Assembly (NCBI GenBank): GCA_905207485.1
Contig: CAJLLL010000007.1
Location: 1 to 44,536, forward strand
Direction of reading: 5' to 3'
DNA from: an uncultured Phascolarctobacterium sp.
Lineage (GTDB): Bacteria > Bacillota > Negativicutes > Acidaminococcales > Acidaminococcaceae
DNA length: 44,536 bases
A model generated the notes under the pieces. That model had not been told where the DNA came from and did no database searches. It saw only the letters and a list, made by a program, of their open reading frames with translations. The translations under genes were made by a program, and so were the position numbers. This document shows positions 6,919 to 15,553 of this stretch, in pieces. Position 1 is the first letter of the stretch; each line of letters opens with the position of its first letter.

Positions 6919-8540
6919 GTGCCATATTCACATTCAGTTCTTAAATCAATTTCAAAAATTCTGTTCCAGGGCAGGGAAATTTTGGCGTTAATGCCGGTAA
7001 GGTAGTATCGGTTTGTACCGTTACTGTAAAAAGGCGTGGTACCGAGATTTGTATAAAGCAGCTTGCGCTTTTGGTTATAAATAAAACCTTCGATGATATT
7101 TTCTGCAAACCTTTTATAACCCGGCGCAAGTTCGGTTGGCTCAGCGCCTCGCAAGGTTAGTTCTGTGCTTAAACGATGGTGCAGCAGCTTTTGGTAGCTG
7201 TAATCGTCCAATAGACGGGCAACGGTAAAATTAAGATTTTGTGCATACAGTGCGGGCAGGTTTTGATGCGGCAGTTTTTTGAGCTGCCCTGTAAAAATTG
7301 CACTTTGGGCAATGGCTGTGCCTGCCGCATTGCCAAAGGTATTCCACGCAGCGTAGGCTGCCAGTTTGTTAATGGTTACATTGTTGTCAAGCAGTACAGG
7401 AAGCAGCATCTGGCGGCTTTCGTAATCGGCACTGCTGTCAATTACGGCAACCTGTTTGCCTTCATCAAGCAGGGCTTGCAGGCGCTTGGCGATAGCTTTT
7501 GTTGCATGGTTTTCCGCATTGCCGCAGTGTACAAACAGTATTACGTCAGCATCGTTTTTACTATCGGTAAGCATGCCGCCTGTAAATTTTATTTTATCAA
7601 GCAATGCCGCTTCAGCTGTTACTGCCATGTAAGGCATAATAGCCAATGCGGTTTCAGGCGTTGTGTATTCAATGTAAAATTTAGGCTTGTAGTTATGCAG
7701 CGTGCAGTAGCGGCGTGCTACAAGCATTTGGGCAATTTCATCTGCCCCGCAGGTTGTAAGGCTTTGGCTGTTTAAACCTGCTCTGCGCATATAGGCTGCT
7801 GCATGAGCGCGGTTGCGGTTTGGCAGCCCGAAAGGCTGCGAGTCATCCTGCCCTATAATAAGAGTATATCCTTTGGCACCGCATAATAAAGCAAGCTGCT
7901 TGTTGAAAGCATCGTTATTTTGATACAGTAGATTGTATTTTTGCAGTATTTCCTGCGGAATTTCTGCTTTTATTTCTTCGAGTTTCTGCGTAGATGGGTA
8001 ATCGCCAAACTGTTCTACAATGTCGCGCAGAGTGCTGTAGCGCATTAAATGCCACTGGTACCAGGCGTCCGGCAGCAGGCTGTCGCTTACAAGCAGGCGT
8101 GGTATAATCGAAAAAACGGTTATATCTGCGTTAGCAGGTAAATTATTAAGCGTGCTAAAAAAGTTTTGCGCATCTGTCTGTGTGCCGAGCGGCAGGCGTG
8201 AAGCGAGCAGTCCGCCGTGAATTAACAGGTCGCCGGAAATGACTGCGGCAGGATGGTTGATAATGTTTTGGTGCAGCCATTCCGTTAATTTTGTGCGGTC
8301 TGCCGGCGTGTGGTAGTTGTCAAGAAGTTCTTTTGGGGGTACAATTACATCTATGGAGGCAAGGCTGCCTAAATCCTGCGCAAGCGTTGTGCAGGGCGGG
8401 CGGCTGTCAAGCGGCAGCAAAAGCATGCTGCTGTTTTTGGGCAGCGGTGCCGGTGTATACGGCGTGCTTTGCGGCAAATTGAAAAAGTAAAAAATATAGC
8501 TGCAAACGGCGAGCAGAAAAAGCCAGAAGCATTTTTTCAT
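6906..8540 (-). CDS. DUF4127 family protein, membrane-anchored or secreted
   Basis: A 544-residue protein that begins with a hydrophobic signal-anchor (MKKCFWLFLLAVCSYIFYFF). The mature part opens with the family signature LLLPLDSRPPCTT, then VIVPPKELLDNY and SGDLLIHGGLLASR. Later motifs include IIGQDDSQPFGLP near residue 230 and IDSSADYESRQ. I recognise the family from these motifs, and its function is not established. The mix of Asp/His-rich loops in a Rossmann-like pattern hints at an enzyme. The ATG follows AAGGAGGACGATT. It is a single gene, divergent from rsmD across about 60 AT-rich bases. Confidence 0.8.
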   Translation of the reverse strand: MKKCFWLFLLAVCSYIFYFFNLPQSTPYTPAPLPKNSSMLLLPLDSRPPCTTLAQDLGSLASIDVIVPPKELLDNYHTPADRTKLTEWLHQNIINHPAAVISGDLLIHGGLLASRLPLGTQTDAQNFFSTLNNLPANADITVFSIIPRLLVSDSLLPDAWYQWHLMRYSTLRDIVEQFGDYPSTQKLEEIKAEIPQEILQKYNLLYQNNDAFNKQLALLCGAKGYTLIIGQDDSQPFGLPNRNRAHAAAYMRRAGLNSQSLTTCGADEIAQMLVARRYCTLHNYKPKFYIEYTTPETALAIMPYMAVTAEAALLDKIKFTGGMLTDSKNDADVILFVHCGNAENHATKAIAKRLQALLDEGKQVAVIDSSADYESRQMLLPVLLDNNVTINKLAAYAAWNTFGNAAGTAIAQSAIFTGQLKKLPHQNLPALYAQNLNFTVARLLDDYSYQKLLHHRLSTELTLRGAEPTELAPGYKRFAENIIEGFIYNQKRKLLYTNLGTTPFYSNGTNRYYLTGINAKISLPWNRIFEIDLRTECEYGTKPL

Positions 8541-8601
8541 AATCGTCCTCCTTTGCAGCGTATAATTATAAATATTATATTACAAGTACGGAGTTTTTTA
8601 A

Positions 8602-9159
8602 ATGAGGATTATTACTGGCAAGGCGCGCGGCCTGAAACTTACCACACCTAAAAACTGGGACGTGCGCCCGACGGCAGACCGCGTGAAAGAATCGCTTTTT
8701 AATATTATCGGCAGTAAAATTATCGGCGCACAGGTTTTGGATTTGTTTGCCGGTACCGGTAATTTAGGGCTTGAAAGCTGGAGCCGCGGGGCGGAGCATA
8801 TTGTTTTTACAGATATGAGTAGGGAATCGCTGCGGCTGGTGCAGAGCAATATTGCCAAATGCCGTGCGGAAAATGAAACGGAAACGCTTTTGGGCGATGC
8901 TGTGCAGATGATTGAAAAGTTTTATAAAAAAGGCCTGCGCTTTGATTTTGTTTTTGCCGACCCGCCTTATAATAAAGGTCTGGTACAAAAAGTTATTTCA
9001 GCACTGGCGCAAAGCCCGCTTTTAAACGATGGCGGTTATCTGGTAGCAGAACATTCGGCGCATGACGAAATTGGAATGCTGCCGGAAAATTTTGAACTTG
9101 TACGCTGCGAAACTTACGGCGAAACAAAAATTAGTTTTATTCGTTTTGCAAAAATATAA
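8602..9159 (+). CDS. rsmD: 16S rRNA (guanine-966 N2)-methyltransferase
   Basis: A 185-residue Rossmann methyltransferase. The SAM-binding motif is DLFAGTGNLGLES near residue 53, and the N-methylation motif FADPPYN is near residue 115. The N-terminus MRIITGKARGLKL is typical of RsmD. The enzyme methylates G966 of 16S rRNA in the assembled 30S subunit. A GGAG lies eight bases before the ATG. The rsmD-coaD pairing seen here is common in Firmicutes. Confidence 0.94.
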   Translation: MRIITGKARGLKLTTPKNWDVRPTADRVKESLFNIIGSKIIGAQVLDLFAGTGNLGLESWSRGAEHIVFTDMSRESLRLVQSNIAKCRAENETETLLGDAVQMIEKFYKKGLRFDFVFADPPYNKGLVQKVISALAQSPLLNDGGYLVAEHSAHDEIGMLPENFELVRCETYGETKISFIRFAKI

Positions 9160-9269
9160 AAATATGTTACAATTGATAAAAGGTGCGGCAATTTAAAGGA
9201 AATTTTACTTTTATGTAGAATATTGCCAAAAATAACCGTCTGCAATGCAGATTTTGGGAGGTTAAAATA

Positions 9270-9767
9270 GTGCGCAGAGCAATTTGCCCGGGCAGCTTTG
9301 ACCCGGTGACCAACGGTCATCTTGATATTTTTGAACGGGCAAGCCAAATGTTTGATGAAATTGTCATCAGTGTTTTTCATAATCCGGGAAAGGAAAAAGC
9401 AATGTTCAGCATGGAAGAACGTGTTGAACTGCTGCGTATGGCTACGGCACATATTCCTAACGCAAGAGTTACCTGCTTTTCGGGTTTATTGAATGAGTTT
9501 TGCAAACAGGAAAAGGCTCCTTTTATTGTAAGAGGCTTACGTGCTTTTTCTGATTTTGAATACGAATTTCAGCGTGCGCTTTTAATTAAAAAGATTGACA
9601 ACAATCTGGAAACCGTTTTTATTATGACGAATGCCAATTATTCGTTTTTAAGTTCTTCCGGCGTACGCGAGCTTGCTACTTTTGGCGGCTGCATTCACGG
9701 GCTTGTGCCGGAAAATGTGGAAATGCGCATGAAGGAGCTGCTTAAAGAAAAACAGTTATTGGTGTAG
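9270..9767 (+). CDS. coaD: Pantetheine-phosphate adenylyltransferase
   Basis: A 165-residue nucleotidyltransferase of the usual family length. The N-terminal signature CPGSFDPVTNGH holds the catalytic (T/H)xGH histidine, and the C-terminal SSSGVRELA motif binds ATP phosphates. The enzyme makes dephospho-CoA from 4'-phosphopantetheine and ATP, the penultimate step of coenzyme A synthesis. The start codon is GTG, with GGGAGG ten bases upstream. It is separated from rsmD by 110 bp and followed 15 bp later by the coiled-coil gene. Confidence 0.95.
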   Translation: MRRAICPGSFDPVTNGHLDIFERASQMFDEIVISVFHNPGKEKAMFSMEERVELLRMATAHIPNARVTCFSGLLNEFCKQEKAPFIVRGLRAFSDFEYEFQRALLIKKIDNNLETVFIMTNANYSFLSSSGVRELATFGGCIHGLVPENVEMRMKELLKEKQLLV

Positions 9768-9782
9768 AAAGAGGATGTTACG

Positions 9783-10382
9783 ATGATTGATAAGAGTACA
9801 AGTGCAACGTTAGACAGAATTTTCGACGAAATGTATAACCTTATTTCTGCAGCAAGCAGAATTCCGCTGACAGATAAAATCATCGTGGAAGAAAGCGACC
9901 TTGCGGAAATTCTTGACGATTTGAAGGAAGCAATTCCCCGTGAGGTAAAAAGCGCTGCCAAACTGTTGGAAGAACAGAAGGCCATTATTAACAAAGCGCA
10001 TGAAGATGCCGATAATATTGTTGTACAGGCAAAAACAGAAGCGGAACGCATTGTAGAAATTGCCAAAGCGGAAGCAGAACGCCTTATCCGCCAGGAAGAA
10101 GTTGTACAGCAGGCGCAGGCTTTTGCCGAAGATGTTAAAAACACAGCCCTGCGCAATCAGCAGGAGATTAAAGAAGAAGCCGATGCTTATGCTGAACGCG
10201 TAAAAATGGACGTACTGCAATACGCAGATGATATGCTGGCATATTTAAGCAGCAATTTGCAGTCTGCTTTGCAGGGACTGAACGATAACCGCAGTTCCGT
10301 TAATGATGAGCGCCGCAAACTTGCTGCGCCTCAGGAATATTATGCTGATGACGAAGAGCCTGAAAACGAAGAAGAAAAATAA
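9783..10382 (+). CDS. Coiled-coil protein of unknown function (V-type ATPase subunit H/DivIVA-like)
   Basis: A 199-residue soluble protein. Residues 1-55 are mostly helical. Residues about 55-150 are a long charged coiled coil rich in Glu, Ala and Lys (for example AKTEAERIVEIAKAEAERL). The end is an acidic tail (DDEEPENEEEK). Similar proteins between coaD and tmcAL in related bacteria are usually labelled ATPase or V-type ATPase subunit H, but only because of the coiled coil. There is no nucleotide-binding motif. GAGG lies before the ATG. Membrane or scaffold attachment is possible; the function is unknown. Confidence 0.75.
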   Translation: MIDKSTSATLDRIFDEMYNLISAASRIPLTDKIIVEESDLAEILDDLKEAIPREVKSAAKLLEEQKAIINKAHEDADNIVVQAKTEAERIVEIAKAEAERLIRQEEVVQQAQAFAEDVKNTALRNQQEIKEEADAYAERVKMDVLQYADDMLAYLSSNLQSALQGLNDNRSSVNDERRKLAAPQEYYADDEEPENEEEK

Positions 10383-10395
10383 TTAAATAACAGCA

Positions 10396-10433
10396 AAGCC
10401 GTTTACTCTTGCGGGTAAACGGCTTAATTTTTT
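10396..10433. terminator. Terminator between the coiled-coil gene and tmcAL
   Basis: Arms AAGCCGTTTAC and GTAAACGGCTT around an 8-base loop, then AATTTTTT on the plus strand. It overlaps the end of the convergent tmcAL gene. Confidence 0.88.
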
Positions 10434-11658
10434 ATTGCTGTATATATTCCGGCGAATGGAAAAAATCGCTGTTGTAAAGGTTTTGACGAGTGGGGCGTAA
10501 AAGTTCGGTAATATTTGCGGCAGTAATATCAAGTTGTAATTGCTGCAATATTTGTGCATCAACTGCCTCGTTGACGGTGCGGCAGTTTTTAAAATTTCGC
10601 CCTAATTTTGTTATAACAGTAAGTTTGGCAGTTGTGCGCATTTGCGACAGCAAACCGGCGCCGCGGCTGTTAAATGCCAAAAGACGCAGGTATTGCGGCT
10701 GTGCGTTGGTAAAATTGTTTTTGCAGGTATCAAGCAACAGCTGCATTAACAAACGGCGGATGCGTGATTTTGTGTAGCGTTTTCCGGCGGCAGAATTTAT
10801 TATTTCTTCCATGGCTGCAGCAGAGGCAAATTGTTTTAAGCGGTATTCCAGGCCTTCGCTGCATTCGCAGGCGCTGGCTATTTGCGTTTCGTTAAGCATT
10901 TGCAGCTTGTAAATTATAAGTGTGTTTAAAAGTTTTTCATCAAAACCAAGCTGCCCTGTTTGGGCTGCTTCCTGTAAAAATTTATGGGTTTCAACCGGAA
11001 GCTGCTCTAAAATGCTGTCCGTCATTCCGTTTGAGGAATATTCTCTGCGGATAGCGCTGGCACTGGCATAACTGTTGCTGATACTAACATCATTGTAATC
11101 TGCGCCCTGCCGGCGGATTACTAAAGGTTCTATTTCGGGGGCGTATTTTTGCAGTGCCCGGCAGTATTCTAATGCCAAAATATCGTTGGCTTTATCGGCG
11201 CAGAAGTTTATGCCGGCATTTTGCAAAAGCTGCGTTTGCGCGGCAGCATAAGATGTTCCGCTTTGTATAATTTGCCGCAGTTCGTCCTGATGGCTGTTAA
11301 TATAAGCCGCTGCCTGCGTAAGAGTATTGCTGTCAGCCGTTTCCGCGCCAAAGGCAAGGTATTTTACAACGCCGGTTGCAGATAAAAGCTGCACTGCGCC
11401 TTTGGCAAAAAATTCTGCGCTGCGGCAGCTGAAAACAACCGGCAGTTCAAAAACTAAATCTGCGCCGCAGGTTATGGCGCAACGCGCACGCAGCCATTTG
11501 GAGGCAAAGGCAGGTTCTCCTCTCTGCATAAAGCTGCCGCTCATTACCGTAACGGCGGGAAGGTTTTCTCCCGCAAGGCGGCGCGCTTCGGCGAGATGCA
11601 GAGCATGCCCGTTATGAAAAGGATTGTATTCGGCTACAATGCCAATGGAATTTTTCAT
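10432..11658 (-). CDS. tmcAL: tRNA(Met) cytidine acetate ligase
   Basis: A 408-residue protein (formerly YlbM). The N-terminal nucleotidyltransferase motif GIVAEYNPFHNGH binds ATP. TmcAL activates acetate with ATP to form acetyl-adenylate and makes N4-acetylcytidine at the wobble base of elongator tRNA-Met. The remaining sequence shows the family pattern GADLVFELPVVFSCRSAEFFA and a helical C-terminal half. The ATG follows AAGGAG. It is divergent from acetate kinase, which also handles acetate. That is a suggestive neighbour, but metabolic coupling is only inferred. Confidence 0.92.
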   Translation of the reverse strand: MKNSIGIVAEYNPFHNGHALHLAEARRLAGENLPAVTVMSGSFMQRGEPAFASKWLRARCAITCGADLVFELPVVFSCRSAEFFAKGAVQLLSATGVVKYLAFGAETADSNTLTQAAAYINSHQDELRQIIQSGTSYAAAQTQLLQNAGINFCADKANDILALEYCRALQKYAPEIEPLVIRRQGADYNDVSISNSYASASAIRREYSSNGMTDSILEQLPVETHKFLQEAAQTGQLGFDEKLLNTLIIYKLQMLNETQIASACECSEGLEYRLKQFASAAAMEEIINSAAGKRYTKSRIRRLLMQLLLDTCKNNFTNAQPQYLRLLAFNSRGAGLLSQMRTTAKLTVITKLGRNFKNCRTVNEAVDAQILQQLQLDITAANITELLRPTRQNLYNSDFFHSPEYIQQ

Positions 11659-11691
11659 AGGTTCTCCTTAGAAAGTTTTACTGGCGGTTAA

Positions 11692-11721
11692 ATGTCAAAT
11701 AGTGTATACTAATAGTATATT
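11692..11721 (+). promoter_or_regulatory. Possible promoter of ackA
   Basis: ATGTCA and TATATT 18 bp apart, within an AT-rich stretch that also holds a TATACT at 11705. Neither box is strong, so this is a weak assignment. Confidence 0.3.
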
Positions 11722-11765
11722 AAAATTTACCCGGAAGTGCAAAACTAATTTTAGGGGTGAATAGC

Positions 11766-12974
11766 GTGAAAGTTTTTGTTGTTAATTGCGGCAGTTCTTC
11801 AATTAAATATCAGCTTATAAATATGGATACCGAAAAGGTGCTTGCCAAAGGTTTGATAGAGCGTATCGGCATGGATGGTTCCGTTTTGAAGCATACTCCG
11901 GAAGGAAAATACACGGTAGATATTAATATCGATGTGCCTAACCATTCATTTGGCATTAAGCTGGCAGTTTCGGCGTTGACGAACAAAGAGTATGGTGTTA
12001 TTAAAGACATGAGCGAAATTGACGCTGTTGGCCACCGTGTAGTTCATGGCGGCGAGCGTTTTACCGATTCCGTTCTGGTAACGCCGGACGTTCTTGAAGG
12101 CATAGCGGCCTGCGCAGAACTTGCGCCGCTGCATAACCCGCCAAACTTAAACGGCATTAAGGCATGTATGGCGTTAATGCCCAATGTACCGCAGGTAGCG
12201 GTGTTTGATACGGCCTTTCATCAAACCATGCCGAAAGAAGCATATCTTTACGGGCTGCCTTATGAATTGTATGTAAAATACGGCGTGCGCCGTTACGGCT
12301 TCCATGGCACTTCGCACAAATATGTGGCGCAGGAAGCCGCAAAATTAATGGGCGATACAATGGAAGATTACCGCATTATTACCTGTCATCTTGGCAACGG
12401 TTCCAGCGTGGCGGCGATAAAATACGGCAAATCCATTGATACCAGCATGGGTTACACTCCGTTGGACGGGCTTGTTATGGGTACTCGTTCCGGTGAAATT
12501 GACCCTGCTATAATTCCGTTTTTAATTGAAAAAGAAGGCATGGATGCCCAGCAGATTGACGATTATCTGAATCGCCGCAGCGGCGTGCTGGGAATCAGCG
12601 GACTTTCGAGCGATTTCAGGGATTTGGAAAGCGCTGCCGGACGTGGCGATGAACGCAGCCAGGTGGCGATTGATATATTCGCGTACCGCGTAAAAAAATA
12701 TATCGGTGCTTATACGGCAGCCATGGGCGGCGTTGATGCCATTGTTTTTACAGCAGGGCTTGGTGAAAATTCTTCGTCCATGCGCGAAAAAATCTGTGCA
12801 GGCCTTGAATACCTCGGCACCAGCATTGATGCGGCCAAAAACAAAGTGCGCGGGCATAACCAGGAGATAAGTGTTGACGGAGCAAAAGTAAAAATTTTTG
12901 TTATCCCTACCAACGAAGAACTGGTAATTGCGCATGATACGGTGAATATCTGCCGCCGCATCATAAAATTGTAA
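11766..12974 (+). CDS. ackA: Acetate kinase
   Basis: About 402 residues. The N-terminal phosphate-binding motif VVNCGSSSIKYQ, the mid-protein RRYGFHGTSHKYV with its catalytic histidine, and CHLGNGSS are all present. The C-terminal FTAGLGENSS also fits the ASKHA-fold acetokinase family. It interconverts acetate and acetyl phosphate, giving ATP in fermentation. I chose GTG 11766, which follows AGGGGTGA at good spacing; GTG 11757 lies inside that ribosome site. Phosphotransacetylase (pta) is not adjacent. No clear terminator follows; a strong promoter for yceD begins 22 bp after the stop. Confidence 0.96.
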   Translation: MKVFVVNCGSSSIKYQLINMDTEKVLAKGLIERIGMDGSVLKHTPEGKYTVDINIDVPNHSFGIKLAVSALTNKEYGVIKDMSEIDAVGHRVVHGGERFTDSVLVTPDVLEGIAACAELAPLHNPPNLNGIKACMALMPNVPQVAVFDTAFHQTMPKEAYLYGLPYELYVKYGVRRYGFHGTSHKYVAQEAAKLMGDTMEDYRIITCHLGNGSSVAAIKYGKSIDTSMGYTPLDGLVMGTRSGEIDPAIIPFLIEKEGMDAQQIDDYLNRRSGVLGISGLSSDFRDLESAAGRGDERSQVAIDIFAYRVKKYIGAYTAAMGGVDAIVFTAGLGENSSSMREKICAGLEYLGTSIDAAKNKVRGHNQEISVDGAKVKIFVIPTNEELVIAHDTVNICRRIIKL

Positions 12975-12996
12975 GCATTTAACTATTAACTATTAC

Positions 12997-13025
12997 TTGA
13001 CAAAGGCGCTTTGCATCGCTATAAT
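12997..13025 (+). promoter_or_regulatory. Perfect consensus sigma-A promoter of yceD-rpmF
   Basis: TTGACA and TATAAT are both exact and 17 bp apart. Transcription would start near 13032, only about 12 bp before the yceD ATG. Confidence 0.88.
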
Positions 13026-13043
13026 TGATACGATTGGTGAAAT

Positions 13044-13547
13044 ATGATAAGAATAAATGTCGCAGAAATCAAAAAAAGACTTGTCGGCAGTAAAACTTTT
13101 TCGTATGAGCTTACGCCGGATGAACTTAATATTACAGAAGCCGATTTAAAAGTAACTAGGCCTATCATTTTGGAAGGCGTGGTTGAAAATGCCGGTGATG
13201 TAATTTTACTGAAGGCTGAAGCCAAAACGGAAATAGAACGTACCTGCGGACGCTGTTTAAAGGTTTTTACCGAACCGCTGACAGCGCAGGTAGTTGAAAA
13301 ATTTTACCCGGCAGGCGCAGAAAACATTGAAAATGATGCTTTTATCTATGAATCAGATCTGCTTGATATAACAGAGCCTGTTCGAGAGAGCCTCCTTTTG
13401 GCAGTTCCCTTGCAGTCACTTTGCATGGAAGATTGCCGTGGGCTGTGTCCGGTCTGCGGGGCTGACAGAAATGAAGGCGACTGCGGCTGTGATACAACTA
13501 CGGTTGATCCCAGACTGGCGGCATTAAAGCAATTCATCAAAAATTAA
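13044..13547 (+). CDS. yceD: YceD/DUF177 family protein
   Basis: A 167-residue protein of the DUF177 family. Cysteine pairs CGRC near residue 68 and CRGLCPVCG near residue 132, followed by CGC, suggest a metal site. DUF177 genes sit almost always just before rpmF, as here. In bacteria and plastids they are linked to 23S rRNA accumulation, so a role in large-subunit assembly is likely. The ATG follows GGTGAA. The gene is transcribed from the consensus promoter directly upstream together with rpmF. Confidence 0.88.
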   Translation: MIRINVAEIKKRLVGSKTFSYELTPDELNITEADLKVTRPIILEGVVENAGDVILLKAEAKTEIERTCGRCLKVFTEPLTAQVVEKFYPAGAENIENDAFIYESDLLDITEPVRESLLLAVPLQSLCMEDCRGLCPVCGADRNEGDCGCDTTTVDPRLAALKQFIKN

Positions 13548-13580
13548 ATTTTGCCTTATGCTTGAGGAGGTGTAGCAACG

Positions 13581-13763
13581 ATGGCAGTACCAAAAAGAAA
13601 AATGTCTAAAGCGCGCCGTGATTCCCGCCGTGCAAACTGGAAACTTACCGCTCCCGGCTTAGTTGAATGCCCGCAATGTCACGAAATGAAAATGCCGCAC
13701 CGCGTTTGCCCTGAATGTGGTTATTACAACGGCAAACAGGTTGTAGCAAAAGACGCTGAGTAA
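13581..13763 (+). CDS. rpmF: 50S ribosomal protein L32
   Basis: A 60-residue protein of standard length, starting MAVPKRKMSKARRDSRRA. Two CxxC pairs (CPQC and CPEC) form the zinc ribbon, so this is the zinc-binding form of L32. A GAGGAGG ribosome site precedes the ATG. It is the second gene of the yceD-rpmF unit and ends at tandem terminators. Confidence 0.97.
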   Translation: MAVPKRKMSKARRDSRRANWKLTAPGLVECPQCHEMKMPHRVCPECGYYNGKQVVAKDAE

Positions 13764-13769
13764 AAATTA

Positions 13770-13798
13770 CCCCTTAAGCCATTGGCTTAGGGGTTTTT
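13770..13798 (+). terminator. Terminator 1 after rpmF
   Basis: CCCCTTAAGCC and GGCTTAGGGG with one bulged base and a 3-base loop, followed by TTTTT. Confidence 0.88.
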
Positions 13799-13820
13799 GC
13801 TTTTCCGGCAAAATTTTAAG

Positions 13821-13845
13821 GAGGCCTTTATGGCCTCTTTTTTTT
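13821..13845 (+). terminator. Terminator 2 after rpmF
   Basis: GAGGCC-TTTAT-GGCCTC followed by eight T. This tandem second stop isolates the yceD-rpmF transcript from the fapR operon, which in several related genomes is read through. Confidence 0.8.
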
Positions 13846-13885
13846 GTGAATTTTTTGTAGAAAAAGTTTTAATATTAAATTTTGC

Positions 13886-13914
13886 TTGCAATTTTTATTG
13901 TGCGCTATTATAAT
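13886..13914 (+). promoter_or_regulatory. Predicted promoter of the fapR-fab operon
   Basis: TTGCAA and an exact TATAAT, 17 bp apart; start point near 13921. The candidate FapR operator begins just downstream. Confidence 0.65.
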
Positions 13915-13925
13915 AAATCCAGATA

Positions 13926-13942
13926 TTAGGAGTAGGTATTAA
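13926..13942. promoter_or_regulatory. Candidate FapR operator
   Basis: A 17-bp imperfect dyad with outer TTA/TAA arms. Its right half, read on the minus strand, is TTAATACCTA, close to the half-site TTAGTACCTA I recall for Bacillus FapR. Its place, just after the predicted start point and before the fapR gene, fits autoregulation as in B. subtilis. The left half is poor, so this is a candidate only. Confidence 0.4.
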
Positions 13943-13956
13943 AATAAGGTGATGTT

Positions 13957-14544
13957 ATGAATTCTGCTAAAAAAGTAATACGGCATGAACGCTTAATGAA
14001 AATGCTGCATAAAAACCCTTTTTTAACGGATGAGCAGCTTGCAAAAAACCTTGCGGTAAGCATTCAGACTATCCGCCTGGACAGGCTGAGCCTTAACATT
14101 CCGGAACTGCGCGAACGCACCCGGCAAATGGCTGAAAACGCGCAGGTAAAATTAAAGGCTATCGACAAAAAGGATATAGTCGGAGAATTGATTGACCTTG
14201 AACTCAATACTTCCGGTATTTCCATGATGAAGATAACTCCTGATATGGTACTTGAAAAAACGGGCGTGGCAAGAGGATATTACATGTTTGCCATGGCAAA
14301 TACCCTGGCGCTGGCTGTTGTTGATGCCGAAGCAGCGCTGACCGGTGTGGGCAATGTAAAATACAAAGTGCCCGTTTATGCCGGCGCAACTTTAGTGGCT
14401 AAGGCAGAAGTTATACGCAGGGAGTTTAATAAATATATAATTTGGGTTAAAATAAGAAATAACAATGAGGAAGTTTTCCGGGCAAAATTTATCATCGTAC
14501 CCTGCCCGGACGAAAGGACACAGGCATATGAAAATCGCGCTTGA
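13957..14544 (+). CDS. fapR: Transcription factor FapR, fatty acid synthesis repressor
   Basis: A 195-residue protein. The N-terminal DeoR-like helix-turn-helix (FLTDEQLAKNLAVSIQTIRLDR, about residues 25-45) leads to a linker helix and a hotdog-fold effector domain from about residue 85. In Bacillus FapR represses fatty acid and phospholipid genes and is released by malonyl-CoA, so it senses precursor supply. Here it heads the operon it should control. GGTGATG precedes the ATG. Its end overlaps the start of plsX by 17 bp, suggesting translational coupling. Confidence 0.92.
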   Translation: MNSAKKVIRHERLMKMLHKNPFLTDEQLAKNLAVSIQTIRLDRLSLNIPELRERTRQMAENAQVKLKAIDKKDIVGELIDLELNTSGISMMKITPDMVLEKTGVARGYYMFAMANTLALAVVDAEAALTGVGNVKYKVPVYAGATLVAKAEVIRREFNKYIIWVKIRNNNEEVFRAKFIIVPCPDERTQAYENRA

Positions 14545-15535
14545 TGTAATGGGAACGGACTATGGCCCGAAAGAACTTGTGCTTGGAGCGGTACAGGCTG
14601 TAAAAGAATTTGATTGTGAAATTGTGCTGGTAGGCGATCCCGAAGTAATTAAAAACCTGCTGCACGAATATAAAGCAGATGACAATCCGAAGCTGAGCAT
14701 TTGCGAAGCAACGGAAGTTGTAAGGATGGACGAGCATCCTTCCATTGCGGTAAAAACGAAAAAGAATTCGTCTATTGTTGTGGCAACGCGCCTTCTGCGT
14801 GAGAAAAAATGCGATGCTCTGGTATCATCCGGAAGTACGGGCGCGGCAGTAGCGGCAGCGCTGTTTTATTTAGGCCGCATTAAGGGCATTGAACGCCCGG
14901 CAATCGCAACGCCGATACCGAACCTTACCGGTACGACGGTGCTTTTGGACAGCGGTGCCAAAGTTGATGCCAAACCTGAACATATGGTGCAAAGCGCATT
15001 GATGGGCAGCGTTTACGCAGAGCTGATGTTCGATATGGAAAAGCCGCGCGTAGGGCTTTTGAATATCGGCGAAGAAGAAACAAAAGGCAACGAACAGGCT
15101 CTGGCAACTTATCCGCTGCTGAAAAAGGAAAAACACATTAACTTTATCGGCAATGTGGAAGGCCGCGACATTAACAAAGGTACGGTAGACGTTGTTGTAT
15201 GCGACGGTTTTGTGGGCAATGTTGTATTAAAGTTTGCAGAAGGGCTTGCAAGTGCTATAATGGTAGTAGTTAAAGATGCCATTTTGCAGGGCGGCTGGCG
15301 TGCCAAACTTGGCGGATTCCTTTTGCTGCCGGTGCTTAAAGCGCTGAAAAAACGTGCCGATGTTGCTGAATACGGCGGCGCACTGCTTTTGGGTGTTAAG
15401 GCTCCGTTTATTATCTGCCACGGTAACAGCAAAGCAAAATCTATTACCAGTGCCATCAGAGTGGCAATTAACTTTGCTGAACGTGATGTTGTAAAACATA
15501 TTGCGGAAATTGTAGTTAAAGACGAAGAAGAATAA
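14528..15535 (+). CDS. plsX: Phosphate acyltransferase PlsX
   Basis: About 335 residues, the family norm. The N-terminus MKIALDVMGTDYGPKEL and the inner SSGSTGAAVAA and GFVGNV motifs are diagnostic. PlsX converts acyl-ACP and phosphate to acyl-phosphate, the donor for PlsY, and so links fatty acid synthesis to phospholipids at the membrane surface. I place the start at ATG 14528, inside the last codons of fapR, with AAAGGA upstream. Earlier in-frame codons would lie deep inside fapR. The fabH gene follows after 18 bp. Confidence 0.95.
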   Translation: MKIALDVMGTDYGPKELVLGAVQAVKEFDCEIVLVGDPEVIKNLLHEYKADDNPKLSICEATEVVRMDEHPSIAVKTKKNSSIVVATRLLREKKCDALVSSGSTGAAVAAALFYLGRIKGIERPAIATPIPNLTGTTVLLDSGAKVDAKPEHMVQSALMGSVYAELMFDMEKPRVGLLNIGEEETKGNEQALATYPLLKKEKHINFIGNVEGRDINKGTVDVVVCDGFVGNVVLKFAEGLASAIMVVVKDAILQGGWRAKLGGFLLLPVLKALKKRADVAEYGGALLLGVKAPFIICHGNSKAKSITSAIRVAINFAERDVVKHIAEIVVKDEEE

Positions 15536-15553
15536 AGAAACGAGGATATATAC

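Noticed and set aside
9239..9255. TCTGC-AAT-GCAGA followed by TTTT as a terminator before coaD
   Set aside because: Only five pairs with a three-base loop, directly before the ribosome site of coaD; too weak to support.
13830..13913. 27-codon frame starting ATGGCCTC after a GGAGG-like site
   Set aside because: The start and ribosome site are the two arms of the second rpmF terminator, and the end overlaps the -10 box of fapR. The peptide is Phe-rich and looks like translated T runs.
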